Source of the DNA: JBFHRE01 sp041591895
Lineage (GTDB): Bacteria; Actinomycetota; Acidimicrobiia; Spongiisociales; ZC4RG35
DNA: 23,515 nt
Direction of reading: 5' to 3'
Assembly: GCA_041591895.1 (NCBI GenBank)
Contig: JBFHRE010000023.1
Coordinates: 1 to 23,515, forward strand
This document shows, one piece after another, positions 15,679 through 23,030 of the stretch. The notes under the pieces were generated by a model, which worked only from the letters and a program-made list of their open reading frames with translations, had not been told where the DNA came from and did no database searches. The position numbers and the translations under genes were made by a program. Each line of letters opens with the position of its first letter. Positions within the stretch are counted from its first letter, which is position 1.

Positions 15679-17235
15679 ATGGCGATGAAGATCACATATT
15701 CCACGATGTCGGCCGACAACCCCGAGTTGCAGGCGGCATACGACAAGGCGGTCGAGGGCATCCGCTCATCGCTGGGCGCCCACCAACCCTTCTTCGTGAA
15801 CGGTCAGGAGCGGTTCACGGAAGACGTGTCCACGGAGTTGTCGCCGATCGATTCCGACATCGTGATCGCCAGGTTCAGCCAGGCGACGCCGGACGATGTC
15901 GACGACGCCGTCAGGGCCGCCCGGGCGTTCCAGCCGGAGTGGGAGGCGCTCGGTTGGCAGAAGCGGGTGGAGCTGATGCGGGCTGCCGGTGACCTGATGG
16001 AAGCCGAGATGTTCGACCTCGCCGCTCTGGTTGCTTTCGAGGTAGGGAAGAGCAGGCTGGAGGCCCTGGGCGACGTGGCCGAGACGGTCGAATTCTTCCG
16101 GTACCACAGCTCCCAGATGGAGGCCAACGAGGGTTTCGTGCGGCCGTTGGGACAACTGTCGGCCTCCGAGCACAACGTGTCGGTGATGCGGCCGCACGGA
16201 GTATGGGGGGTCATCTCCCCGTTCAATTTCCCGATGGCGTTGGCGGCAGGGCCGACGATCTCGGCCCTCGTCACCGGCAATACGGTGGTGTTGAAGCCGT
16301 CCAACGTAGGGGCCCTTTCGGGGATCGAGTTCTACCGGCTCCTGCGCCGGGCAGGAATCCCTGCCGGAGTCCTCCACCTGATCACGGGGGCCGGCTCGGT
16401 GGTCGGCGCCGCCCTGGCCGGCCATCCCGACGTGAACGGATTCACCTTCACCGGTTCCTACGACGTGGGCATGTCGATCTTCAGGAGCTTCTCCACGAAC
16501 ATCCCGAAGCCGGTGATCGCCGAAATGGGTGGCAAGAACCCGGCGATCGTCACCGCCGACGCGGACCTCGAAGCGGCAGCGGAGGGTGTCATGCGCGGAG
16601 CCTTCGGCTATTCGGGTCAGAAGTGCTCGGCCACATCGAGGGTCTACGTCGAGCGGGCCGCATACGACGACTTCGTCGACAAGCTGGTGGAGAAGACCGC
16701 CGAGCTGAAGGTGGGAAACCCGATCGAGCCGGACGTGTTCACCGGCCCCGTGATCGACGACCGGGCCGTCGACCGGTTCCGGGACGCCGTCGCCGAGGTT
16801 GAGGCATCGGGCGGAACGGTTCTCGCCGGTGGGCGGGTTCTCGACGACGGCGACCTGGGCCGGGGCTTCTACGTGCAGCCCACCGTGGTCAACGCACCGA
16901 TGGACTCGTGGGTGTGGTCGAAGGAACTGTTCATGCCGTTCCTCGTGGTGGGGCCGGTCGACTCGCTCGACGAGGCGATCGACCGCGCCAACGACACGGA
17001 GTACGGGTTGACGGCCGGCATCTTCGCCGGGAATCAGGATGCCATCCAGCGGTTCTTCGACCGGATCGAGGCCGGGGTCACCTACGTCAACCGTCGTGCC
17101 GGGGCCACGACGGGAGCGTGGCCGGGCATCCAGAGCTTTGGCGGTTGGAAGGGGTCGGGCACGACCGGCACCGGATTCAGCCCCTGGTACCTGCGCCAGT
17201 ATCTGAGGGAGCAGAGCCGCACGGTCGTGGAATGA
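15679..17235 (+). CDS. L-glutamate gamma-semialdehyde (1-pyrroline-5-carboxylate) dehydrogenase, RocA/PruA type
   Basis: This is a 518-residue aldehyde dehydrogenase, the length usual for stand-alone RocA-type P5C dehydrogenases. It oxidises glutamate semialdehyde to glutamate with NAD in proline and arginine breakdown. Signs of this subfamily are the N-terminal extension with FFVNGQERF, WGVISPFNFPMAL (176-188), the base E282 in AEMGGKNP, the cysteine C316 in GYSGQKCSA, and the C-terminal NRRAGATTGAWPGIQSFGGWKGSG block characteristic of P5C dehydrogenases. The E-to-C spacing is 34. No proline dehydrogenase is in the window. The next gene overlaps its stop by four bases. Confidence 0.9.
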   Translation: MAMKITYSTMSADNPELQAAYDKAVEGIRSSLGAHQPFFVNGQERFTEDVSTELSPIDSDIVIARFSQATPDDVDDAVRAARAFQPEWEALGWQKRVELMRAAGDLMEAEMFDLAALVAFEVGKSRLEALGDVAETVEFFRYHSSQMEANEGFVRPLGQLSASEHNVSVMRPHGVWGVISPFNFPMALAAGPTISALVTGNTVVLKPSNVGALSGIEFYRLLRRAGIPAGVLHLITGAGSVVGAALAGHPDVNGFTFTGSYDVGMSIFRSFSTNIPKPVIAEMGGKNPAIVTADADLEAAAEGVMRGAFGYSGQKCSATSRVYVERAAYDDFVDKLVEKTAELKVGNPIEPDVFTGPVIDDRAVDRFRDAVAEVEASGGTVLAGGRVLDDGDLGRGFYVQPTVVNAPMDSWVWSKELFMPFLVVGPVDSLDEAIDRANDTEYGLTAGIFAGNQDAIQRFFDRIEAGVTYVNRRAGATTGAWPGIQSFGGWKGSGTTGTGFSPWYLRQYLREQSRTVVE

Positions 17236-17996
17236 AGCTGCTCGTCACCGGGGCGGCGGGCGTCCTGGGACGACAGGTGGTGACCCAGGCGATCGCGGCC
17301 GGTCACCAGGTGCGGGCGGGTTCACGCCGGACCCGATCCGAGGACTTCGTCGAATGGGTTCAGCTCGACCTCGCTGCAGGTACCGGAGTCGAAACCGGGG
17401 TGGACGGGGTGGATGCGATTCTTCACTGCGCCTCCGACTTCAAAAACCACGCCGAGGCCGACGTCAAAGGGACGCGACGCCTGATCGCGGCGTCTGGGCC
17501 GCATACGCACATCGTCTACCCGGGAATCGTGGGATCGGACGTGATCCCGATCCGCTATTACGCCAGCAAGATCGCGGTGGAGGAGATCATCACCGCCCGA
17601 CCCTGGACCGTGATCCGGATGACGCAGTTCCACCAATTCGCCTGGGCCGTGATGGCCCGCCTGTCCCGGCCTCCGGTGATGATGGTGCCTGGTGACAGCC
17701 GGATCCAGCCGTTGGACCCGGCCACCGGGGCCCGCCTGATGCTCGAGGCGGCGGCCACCGGGCCGGCTGGGCGGGCACCCGACATCGGGGGTCCTTTTGC
17801 CTATGAGGTCAAGGAGGTCGCTCGGTCGTATCTGGCGGCGACCGGTACCAGGCGACCGGTGTTGGCGCTGAAGTGGCCCGGACTCGCCTGGGCGGCACTG
17901 CGGGCCGGTGGGAATCTCACCCCCAACCGCGACACCAACGGAGCGACCTGGAACGACTTTCTGGACCGCCGCCGCAACTCCGACTCAGTCCGGTAG
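17232..17996 (+). CDS. NAD(P)-binding SDR/NmrA-like protein
   Basis: This is a 254-residue atypical short-chain dehydrogenase. The N-terminal Rossmann fold starts MKLLVTGAAGVLG (glycine motif at 7-13), with a basic SRRTR at the end of strand 2 suggesting NADP. VDAILHCASD (60-69) and YYASK (109-113), a possible Y-x3-K site, follow. It is shorter than NAD-dependent epimerases and matches NmrA-like or 'SDR family oxidoreductase' proteins whose substrate is unknown. ATG 17232 overlaps the P5C dehydrogenase stop (ATGA), so the two are co-translated. Its 3' end overlaps the convergent glycosyltransferase by 12 bases. Confidence 0.82.
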   Translation: MKLLVTGAAGVLGRQVVTQAIAAGHQVRAGSRRTRSEDFVEWVQLDLAAGTGVETGVDGVDAILHCASDFKNHAEADVKGTRRLIAASGPHTHIVYPGIVGSDVIPIRYYASKIAVEEIITARPWTVIRMTQFHQFAWAVMARLSRPPVMMVPGDSRIQPLDPATGARLMLEAAATGPAGRAPDIGGPFAYEVKEVARSYLAATGTRRPVLALKWPGLAWAALRAGGNLTPNRDTNGATWNDFLDRRRNSDSVR

Positions 17997-19244
17997 CGTC
18001 CGGCTCAACAGCGATTCGATGAGCCGAGCGGCGGCTTGCAAACCGTCTTCGGCGGCCACATGGTCGGCAATCTCTCGGGCTTGTTCGACCAACGCCGGGT
18101 CGCCGATGAGCTGTTCGACCCGGGCGGCAAAAGTCCGGGACGCCAGTTCGCCGATCCGCAGCGGTTCGGGACCGCACCCCAGGACATGAACCCGATCGCC
18201 CCAGAACCCCTGGTCGGCGAAAAACGGCACCACGAGCTGCGGCACCCCGACGGTGAACCCGACTCCGGTGGTGCCGGCTCCACCATGATGCACAACACCT
18301 GCCAGTCGGGGAAACAGACTCCGATGGGAGACCTCGTCGACGGCCAGCACGTCGTCACCTCCGGCACCGAGGCCGGCCCAGCCGGTGCCCAGGATGACCC
18401 TCGAGCCGGCTGCTCGAGCGGCCTCCACCACGATACGAGAGAGGTCTGTCGCCGGGCCGAGGCTCATCGACCCGAAGCCGATGTAGACAGGTGACGGGCC
18501 GGCATCGAGAAACGACTCGACCACCGGCGGAAGTGGCACCGCCGGAAGCTGCCAGTAGCCGGTGACGTGGAACTCAGGTCCCCAATCCGGCGGCGGCGGC
18601 ACCACTGCCGGCGAATAGGCGAGGAGCCTCGGATGTGCGGTGCGCTCGAGGACCGGATGTGCGCCTCTGAAGCCGAGCCGAGCAAGACCCAGCTCGTCGA
18701 CCCTCCACCGATCCACCACCTTGCGGACCGATTGCCATGCCACCTGCTCCACCACGACGTGACTCCACAGATTGATCCACGGCCCGCGATCGGCACCCCC
18801 GGCAGTCACCACCGGAAACGCTCTGGTTCTCCCGAACGGCTGAGCCACCGCCAGCACGGAGGGGATGCGCCGCCACTGGCCGAGATGCCATCCGACGAAG
18901 GCAAGTGGCGAGTAGACGATGAGATCCGCCTCGCCGCTCAGAGGAGTGGAAACTTCGACCAACCGTTCGAACCATGGTGTCAGCACGCGAGCGAAACGGC
19001 GAGCTAGTTTCGCCTGCCCCATCCCGGTGGCGAGCAGCTCTTGACCGGCATCGGAGAGCATCTCCTCCCTCGGATCTCCGGGGAGCGCGGAGAAACTCAC
19101 TTCGTTGGACTGCACCAGATCTTGAAACGGCCGGTGGGTTGCGAGTGTGGTCTGGTATCCGAGACCGTCGAGGTGTCGGGCGAGTGCCAGATACGGCTGG
19201 ACGTCGCCCCGCGACCCCACTGCGAGAAGCAGGATCCGGCTCAT
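17985..19244 (-). CDS. MGT-type (GT1) glycosyltransferase
   Basis: This is a 419-residue GT-B glycosyltransferase of the COG1819 type. The N-terminus has LLLAVGSRGDVQPYLALA (5-22), the standard acceptor-side signature of sterol-glucosyltransferase and macrolide/rhamnolipid transferase relatives. The nucleotide-sugar site is at VVHHGGAGTTGVGF (317-330) and PFFADQGFWGDRV (340-352). YIGFGSMSLG (254-263) precedes the C-terminal Rossmann domain. It likely glycosylates a lipid or small lipophilic acceptor; donor and acceptor are not deducible. ATG 19244 begins the conserved N-terminus. It is transcribed on the same strand as the HisA-like gene, 13 bases downstream of that gene's stop. Confidence 0.87.
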   Translation of the reverse strand: MSRILLLAVGSRGDVQPYLALARHLDGLGYQTTLATHRPFQDLVQSNEVSFSALPGDPREEMLSDAGQELLATGMGQAKLARRFARVLTPWFERLVEVSTPLSGEADLIVYSPLAFVGWHLGQWRRIPSVLAVAQPFGRTRAFPVVTAGGADRGPWINLWSHVVVEQVAWQSVRKVVDRWRVDELGLARLGFRGAHPVLERTAHPRLLAYSPAVVPPPPDWGPEFHVTGYWQLPAVPLPPVVESFLDAGPSPVYIGFGSMSLGPATDLSRIVVEAARAAGSRVILGTGWAGLGAGGDDVLAVDEVSHRSLFPRLAGVVHHGGAGTTGVGFTVGVPQLVVPFFADQGFWGDRVHVLGCGPEPLRIGELASRTFAARVEQLIGDPALVEQAREIADHVAAEDGLQAAARLIESLLSRTLPD

Positions 19245-19257
19245 CGGGCGGTGGCGG

Positions 19258-20259
19258 TCAGGCTACGGGCCGGTTGAACTCGGAGTGCATCTCGGCCAGC
19301 TTGTTCAAGAGCTTGCGGGCCCGGGAGATATGGCCGGCCGCCGACAGGCCCTGGGCGGCGCCCTGGTCGACCTGACCGTCGAGGTAGTGCTGAGCGGCCA
19401 CCCGGGCATGATCCGATGCCTGCTCCAGGTCGTCGGCGACCTGCTGGTACCCGGCGGCGGCATCCGTGAGAGCCGGAGCCACGGTCGGCCTCAGTTGCTC
19501 GCTAGCTTCCTCGACCGGTGGAGGGGCGGCGGCGATGGTCGCCTTTGCCTCTTCGATGGTGAAGCGGCCATGGGTCACCTCCCGACCGACGATCAGGCCG
19601 CCCAGAGTTCTGTCGCCTACCTTCAGCGCGAGCAGGTTCCGGAGGTCATCCAGGTTTCTCACCCCGCCAGAGGCGATCACCGGCTGATCCACGGTTCGCA
19701 GGGCGACCTTCAGAATGCTCAGATCCGGTGGTTCGACCAAGGCATCACGCCCGGCTTCGGCCACCAGAAAGGCGGCAACCCCGGCCGACGACATCTCGAC
19801 GAGAACCTCCTCCAGATATCGACCCGAGTTCTCCGTCCAGCCGCGGGTGGCAATCTCCTCGTCTCCCCGCACGTCCAACGAAACGCTGATCCGCTCCGGA
19901 TAGCTGCGGCACAGCTCCCAGACCATGTTCTGGTTTTCGATCGCGGCGGTGCCCATCACCACCCGCCACGCCCCGGCCTCGATCAGCCGGGTGGCTTCGA
20001 CGTCGCTGCGAATGCCCCCGGCGACCTGGACCGGGACCCCGGCTTCCGCGATCAGCTGGTCGATCAGCGCACGATTCCGGTAGTCGCCATGGGCGGCGGC
20101 GTCGAGATCCACCACGTGGATCTTGTCCGCTCCCTGCAGGGCCCAACTCTGGGCGCGGGCCACTGGGTCGTTGTCGAGGGGGATCGCCTCGGTGAGGTCC
20201 CCCCTCCGAAGTCGCACCGACCGACCGTCGAGAATATTGATCCTGGCGAGGAGTTCCAT
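19258..20259 (-). CDS. HisA-like TIM-barrel protein with helical C-terminal extension
   Basis: This is a 333-residue protein. Residues 1-240 follow phosphoribosylformimino-AICAR isomerase (HisA): NILDGRSVRLRRGDL (8-22), IHVVDLDAAAHG, PVQVAGGIRS, SLDVRG, RGWTENSG, PVIASGGVRNL and LIVGREVTHGRFTIEEA. HisA normally has Asp at position 8 of the first strand (PAIDL..DG); here it is Asn. The TDIxRDGT loop is degenerate (AEAGRDAL). A further 90 or so residues, rich in Ala, Gln and Glu, form a predicted helical domain absent from HisA. No other histidine gene is nearby. A paralogue with a different or regulatory function is more likely than histidine biosynthesis. Start ATG 20259 aligns with the family; ATG 20277 is an alternative. 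Confidence 0.8.
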   Translation of the reverse strand: MELLARINILDGRSVRLRRGDLTEAIPLDNDPVARAQSWALQGADKIHVVDLDAAAHGDYRNRALIDQLIAEAGVPVQVAGGIRSDVEATRLIEAGAWRVVMGTAAIENQNMVWELCRSYPERISVSLDVRGDEEIATRGWTENSGRYLEEVLVEMSSAGVAAFLVAEAGRDALVEPPDLSILKVALRTVDQPVIASGGVRNLDDLRNLLALKVGDRTLGGLIVGREVTHGRFTIEEAKATIAAAPPPVEEASEQLRPTVAPALTDAAAGYQQVADDLEQASDHARVAAQHYLDGQVDQGAAQGLSAAGHISRARKLLNKLAEMHSEFNRPVA

Positions 20260-20323
20260 ACGGCGACGATACGCCATCAGGCGCCGATCCGTCCAAGCCG
20301 GGCTCGGGAATTCCGGACCGGTG

Positions 20324-21286
20324 TCAGTACTCCAGGCCCAGCATCTCCTCGGCGGCGTCGAGGGTCTGGCCCCCAGAGGAGGCGCCTGCGAACAGGTCGC
20401 CTTTCTCTTCCAGCCGAGGCCACAGGTTGGCGATCGTGAGGTCTTTGTTCTCCAACTGTCCTACCTCGTCCCACTCGAGCGGCACCGAGACCGGGGCGCC
20501 CGGATGCGGTCTCACGGAGTACACGGAGGCAACGGTCTGGGCGAACGCGTTGCGATTCACGTCGACGAACACCATCCCGGAGCGGTCCGCTACCACCGGT
20601 TCGAGGGTGAAATCCTTGGGAGAGGCGGCGACCAGCAACCGCCCGACCGCGTCGACGAAGCGGCGGATCCGGCGGTACTCGTGCACCGGTTCGAGGGGGA
20701 CGTACACGTGGAGCCCCTTGGAGCCGGAAAGCTTTGGGAACGCCTTCAGCCCGAGACCATCGAGCACCGTCTTCAGCCCGAGGGCTCCGGTGACCACCTG
20801 GTCCCAAGTCGATCCGGCGGCGGGGTCGAAATCGAAGATGGCGTAGTCCGGTTTGTCGAGCGTCGCCCCGGTGGTGTGGAACGGATGCATCTCGATACAC
20901 GCCATGGCGGCCAGCCACATGAGGTCGGCCGCAGTCTCGGCGGACACGTATTCGATGATCCCGCCCATCGAGTCGGACGGAACCGGGATCCGGGTCACCC
21001 AAGGCGGGGTGTGCGATGGCGCCCGCTTCTCATAGAAGGTGTTGCCCCGGATGCCGTCGGGGTAGCGGGACATCGACAGCGGGCGGCCCCGGAGATGTGG
21101 AAGGACGTGCTCGGCGACGGCGAGGTAGTACTGCGCCAGGTCGCCTTTGGTGTATCCCTCGGGGAACAGCGGCTTGCGCGGATTGCTGAACACGAAGTCG
21201 GTCCCGGGGATCCGGAACCCCTGGGGAGTGATCTCGCCTTCCAGCATGTGCGGGAAGTCGATCAGTCCGCTGGCGAGGGTGGCCAT
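20324..21286 (-). CDS. Stand-alone LigD-type primase-polymerase domain protein
   Basis: This 320-residue archaeo-eukaryotic primase-superfamily polymerase resembles the polymerase domain of bacterial NHEJ ligase D. Key motifs are SNPRKPLFPEGYTKGDLAQYY (34-54), RPLSMSRYPDG (68-78), the metal-binding IFDFDP (150-155; D152, D154), SGSKGLHVYVPL (187-198), VFVDVNRN (239-246; D242) and the VASVYSVRPHPGAPVSVPL block (252-270). No ligase or nuclease domain is fused. This matches the separate PolD-type proteins of mycobacteria and other actinobacteria, which insert nucleotides at break ends or gaps. No Ku gene is in the window. The start ATG 21286 lacks a clear ribosome site; M14 is a less likely alternative. 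Confidence 0.88.
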   Translation of the reverse strand: MATLASGLIDFPHMLEGEITPQGFRIPGTDFVFSNPRKPLFPEGYTKGDLAQYYLAVAEHVLPHLRGRPLSMSRYPDGIRGNTFYEKRAPSHTPPWVTRIPVPSDSMGGIIEYVSAETAADLMWLAAMACIEMHPFHTTGATLDKPDYAIFDFDPAAGSTWDQVVTGALGLKTVLDGLGLKAFPKLSGSKGLHVYVPLEPVHEYRRIRRFVDAVGRLLVAASPKDFTLEPVVADRSGMVFVDVNRNAFAQTVASVYSVRPHPGAPVSVPLEWDEVGQLENKDLTIANLWPRLEEKGDLFAGASSGGQTLDAAEEMLGLEY

Positions 21287-21383
21287 CAGGCGATCCCGGC
21301 AGTCAGATTCATGGGCGCCATTGTGCCCGGCTGACCTCGACGAACGCCGACTCGACGGGAACGGGTATCTTGTTCCCGCTGCC
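21287..21383. other. Divergent intergenic between polymerase gene and tRNA-Lys
   Basis: An inverted repeat CGGGAAC/GTTCCCG (21356-21362 and 21372-21378) brackets TATCTT, a weak -10-like hexamer just ahead of the tRNA. No good -35 is at the right distance. Nothing else was recognised. Confidence 0.4.
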
Positions 21384-21456
21384 GGGCCTCTAGCTCAACT
21401 GGCAGAGCAGCGGGCTTTTAACCCGTTGGTTGTGGGTTCGAGTCCCACGGGGCCCA
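21384..21456 (+). tRNA. tRNA-Lys (anticodon UUU)
   Basis: This is a complete 73-base cloverleaf. The acceptor GGGCCTC pairs with GGGGCCC (two G-T-type wobbles aside). The D arm is GCTC/GAGC, and the anticodon stem GCGGG/CCCGT encloses the loop CTTTTAA with anticodon TTT at 21417-21419. The T arm GTGGG/CCCAC encloses TTCGAGT. The discriminator is A and CCA is not encoded. It separates housekeeping genes on the left from toxin-antitoxin and unknown genes on the right. Confidence 0.97.
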
Positions 21457-21691
21457 CAACGCTCGCTGAACCGTGAAACGGCGTCCTGACCTCTGGATAG
21501 GCGGCGCCGGGGTGAGTGCGTCCTGTCAGGCACCCGACAAGACACGTTCGAACCTGGCGCGCTCAACGGCGCCGTTTTCGGGCATTCTTCGGGGGATGTG
21601 CGTTCCGGTCCCGGATTGAACCGCTTCACTCGATGCGAGACTTCATCTTTTAGTGTCTGCTGGCCGACAACCTCAGAACGGAGGCAGAACG
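21457..21691 (+). other. Gap downstream of tRNA-Lys
   Basis: No gene is convincing in these 235 bases. AACGGCGCCGTT (21565-21576) is a perfect 12-base palindrome followed by TTC. A possible promoter for the next gene is TTCACT (21625-21630), an 18-base spacer and TTTAGT (21649-21654), each matching consensus at four of six positions. I saw no duplicate of the tRNA 3' end here that would mark an attachment site. Confidence 0.4.
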
Positions 21692-22231
21692 TTGGCCTCC
21701 TTCATGGAGCATCCAAGCAAAGCAAGCCGCTACACAAGCGGCACCTACATCGTCTACCCGGGCGCACTCGAAGAAGACACGACGGTCTGGTTCGCGTTCG
21801 ATGTCGACAGGGAGCTCTGGGAGGGGATCCTGGCCATCCGCGAAGCGGAGGATCGAGCCCGGCTGGTTGGTGTCCCCCTCTGGACGTACGGTGTGGACCT
21901 CGACGACGTCGTGGAGCTCATCGAATCGGGCGAAGGCGCGCCCGTAGCGGTCCGAGTGGTCGATCGGAGCTCCAACCGGACTTTTCGGGTGGTCTTCTCG
22001 GACCTGAAACCCGGGGATGACGACGATCGGTGGCGACAGATCCTCATCGACATGGAGCCGTGGGATTGCTGGTTCGACGTTTTCAGCCCCGGCTATCTCG
22101 CCATCTCTGCCCCGGAGGCAACAACCGAGGCCGTCGAGCGGTACCTGAACCAGCGCGCAGTTGCAGGCGACTTCATCTACGAACGTGGGGACGCCCAGCA
22201 AGCAACCGGACCCGGCAAATCGGAAGCATGA
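21692..22231 (+). CDS. Hypothetical protein, 179 residues
   Basis: I do not recognise this protein. The start is TTG 21692, supported by GGAGG seven bases upstream (21680-21684); the in-frame ATG at 21704 and GTG at 21653 are alternatives. It is soluble, acidic, and predicted alpha/beta. Distinct stretches are TSGTYIVYPGALEEDTTVWF (15-34), DVDRELWEGILAIREAEDRA (37-56), VPLWTYGVDLDDVVELIESG (61-80), an acidic loop KPGDDDDRW (106-114) and MEPWDCWFDVFSPG (121-134) with three tryptophan or cysteine positions. There is no signal peptide or membrane helix. Codon use is GC-rich like its neighbours. It lies between tRNA-Lys and a toxin-antitoxin pair, so it may be accessory; no function is proposed. 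Confidence 0.72.
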   Translation: MASFMEHPSKASRYTSGTYIVYPGALEEDTTVWFAFDVDRELWEGILAIREAEDRARLVGVPLWTYGVDLDDVVELIESGEGAPVAVRVVDRSSNRTFRVVFSDLKPGDDDDRWRQILIDMEPWDCWFDVFSPGYLAISAPEATTEAVERYLNQRAVAGDFIYERGDAQQATGPGKSEA

Positions 22232-22243
22232 CGAGGTGCCGGC

Positions 22244-22260
22244 GATCACGCATCGTGATC
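22244..22260. repeat. Perfect 7-bp inverted repeat with 3-base centre
   Basis: GATCACG-CAT-CGTGATC begins 12 bases after the stop of the hypothetical gene. With no T-run after it, a rho-independent terminator is doubtful; it could be a protein-binding site or a weak terminator hairpin. Confidence 0.5.
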
Positions 22261-22323
22261 ATCTCTGAGTGCGCAACCAGCACACGATTCTGCCGAACCC
22301 GGACACTGCTCGAAGCGATCGTT

Positions 22324-22440
22324 ATGGATCCTGATTTGGTGATCGGCGCCACGGGGCAGACGGGCACGGATCGTGGCCGCGCGAGATCTGGTGCCCGGTG
22401 CGCGTCTGGCGCGAGCGGTCGCTCTCGAGACCATTGGCCA
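22324..22440 (+). pseudogene. Frameshifted remnant resembling an NmrA-type NAD(P)-binding N-terminus
   Basis: From ATG 22324 the frame reads MDPDLVIGATGQTG, an excellent Rossmann glycine motif of the NmrA/SDR type. After that motif the frame degenerates. If one base (A at 22366) is skipped, the text continues RIVAARDLVPGARLARAV, which resembles the helix and second strand expected next in such proteins. The remainder, about 200 residues, is missing, replaced by the promoter and genes of the toxin-antitoxin pair. The upstream part has no recognisable start region. This is a short match and could be chance. Confidence 0.35.
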
Positions 22441-22463
22441 GCACACCACGCTCAGACTACAAT
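22434..22463 (+). promoter_or_regulatory. Sigma-70-type promoter of the toxin-antitoxin operon
   Basis: TTGGCC (22434-22439), an 18-base spacer and TACAAT (22458-22463) match the -35 and -10 consensus at four and five of six positions. Transcription would begin about seven bases later, at or next to ATG 22471, implying a leaderless mRNA. This is why ATG 22471 is preferred over ATG 22465. Confidence 0.6.
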
Positions 22464-22470
22464 TATGGTC

Positions 22471-22758
22471 ATGACAAGAACGCTCCCGCTTTCCGAAGTC
22501 AAGGCCAAGCTGTCGGCAGTCGTCGACGAGATCGCCACAACCCAAGAACGAGTCACGGTCACCAGGAACGGTCGTCCCGTTGCAGTGCTGCTCAGCACAG
22601 ACGACCTAGAGGCCATCGAAGAGACCTTGGCGATCCTCTCGGATCCAGCGGCCATGCGCCAGATCGAGCAAGGTCGGGCGGCTATCGCCGACGGTGACGT
22701 TGCCAACAGGGAAGAGATCGAGGCACTCCGCATCCAGCTCCGCTCCAAGACGGCGTGA
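22471..22758 (+). CDS. Phd/YefM-family antitoxin
   Basis: This is a 95-residue antitoxin. The N-terminal DNA-binding region is typical: LPLSEVKAKLSAVVDEI (5-21), then ERVTVTRNGRPVAVLLSTDDLEAIEETL (27-54). The C-terminal tail (about 60-95) is the acidic, extended part that wraps and neutralises the toxin. Antitoxins of this type also repress their own promoter, alone or with toxin. The RelE-type toxin follows, overlapping by four bases (GTGA). The start is set at ATG 22471 because the promoter -10 box ends at 22463. An in-frame ATG at 22465 would probably lie upstream of the transcription start. No Shine-Dalgarno precedes either. Confidence 0.92.
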   Translation: MTRTLPLSEVKAKLSAVVDEIATTQERVTVTRNGRPVAVLLSTDDLEAIEETLAILSDPAAMRQIEQGRAAIADGDVANREEIEALRIQLRSKTA

Positions 22759-23030
22759 CCGAAGCGCACTGGGAACCGGTAATCGCCGGCCCGGCCAGGC
22801 GAGCCATCGATCGACTACCTCCCAAGATCGCATTGGCCGTCCTCGACTACCTCGTGGGTCCCTTGCTCGAGAATCCACACCGGGTAGGGAAAGCGCTACG
22901 AGGCGAACTCACCGGGCTGCACTCGGCAAGGGTCGGGGCCTACCGCATCGTCTACCAGATCGATGAAGGCAGCCGGACCGTTCAAGTCATCTACATCGAC
23001 CACCGGGCCGACATTTACCGGCCCCGCTAG
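22755..23030 (+). CDS. RelE/ParE-family toxin
   Basis: This is a 91-residue protein of the RelE/StbE superfamily. The fold pattern is complete: WEPVIAGPARRAIDRLP (6-22), a helix with YLVGPLLENPHRVGKALRGELTG (32-54), LHSARVGAYRIVYQID (55-70), and a C-terminal strand ending VIYIDHRADIYRP. YRIVY and HRADIY contain the basic and aromatic positions used by RelE-type mRNA interferases, so a ribosome-dependent RNase is likely; a ParE-type gyrase poison is less likely. Start GTG 22755 overlaps the antitoxin TGA, ensuring antitoxin is made first. The gene appears intact. Confidence 0.92.
   Translation: MTEAHWEPVIAGPARRAIDRLPPKIALAVLDYLVGPLLENPHRVGKALRGELTGLHSARVGAYRIVYQIDEGSRTVQVIYIDHRADIYRPR

Noticed and set aside
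14226..15992. Long plus-strand open frame opposite the molybdopterin oxidoreductase
   Set aside because: Low-complexity Arg/Gly/His/Pro translation with no recognisable domain; it is antisense to conserved Fe-S and cofactor motifs.
21457..21691. Attachment-site duplicate of the tRNA-Lys 3' end
   Set aside because: No second copy of the T-arm/acceptor sequence was found in this gap or further right in the window.
23005..23024. GGGCCG/CGGCCC stem at the end of the RelE-type gene as a terminator
   Set aside because: It lies within coding sequence and has no following T-run.
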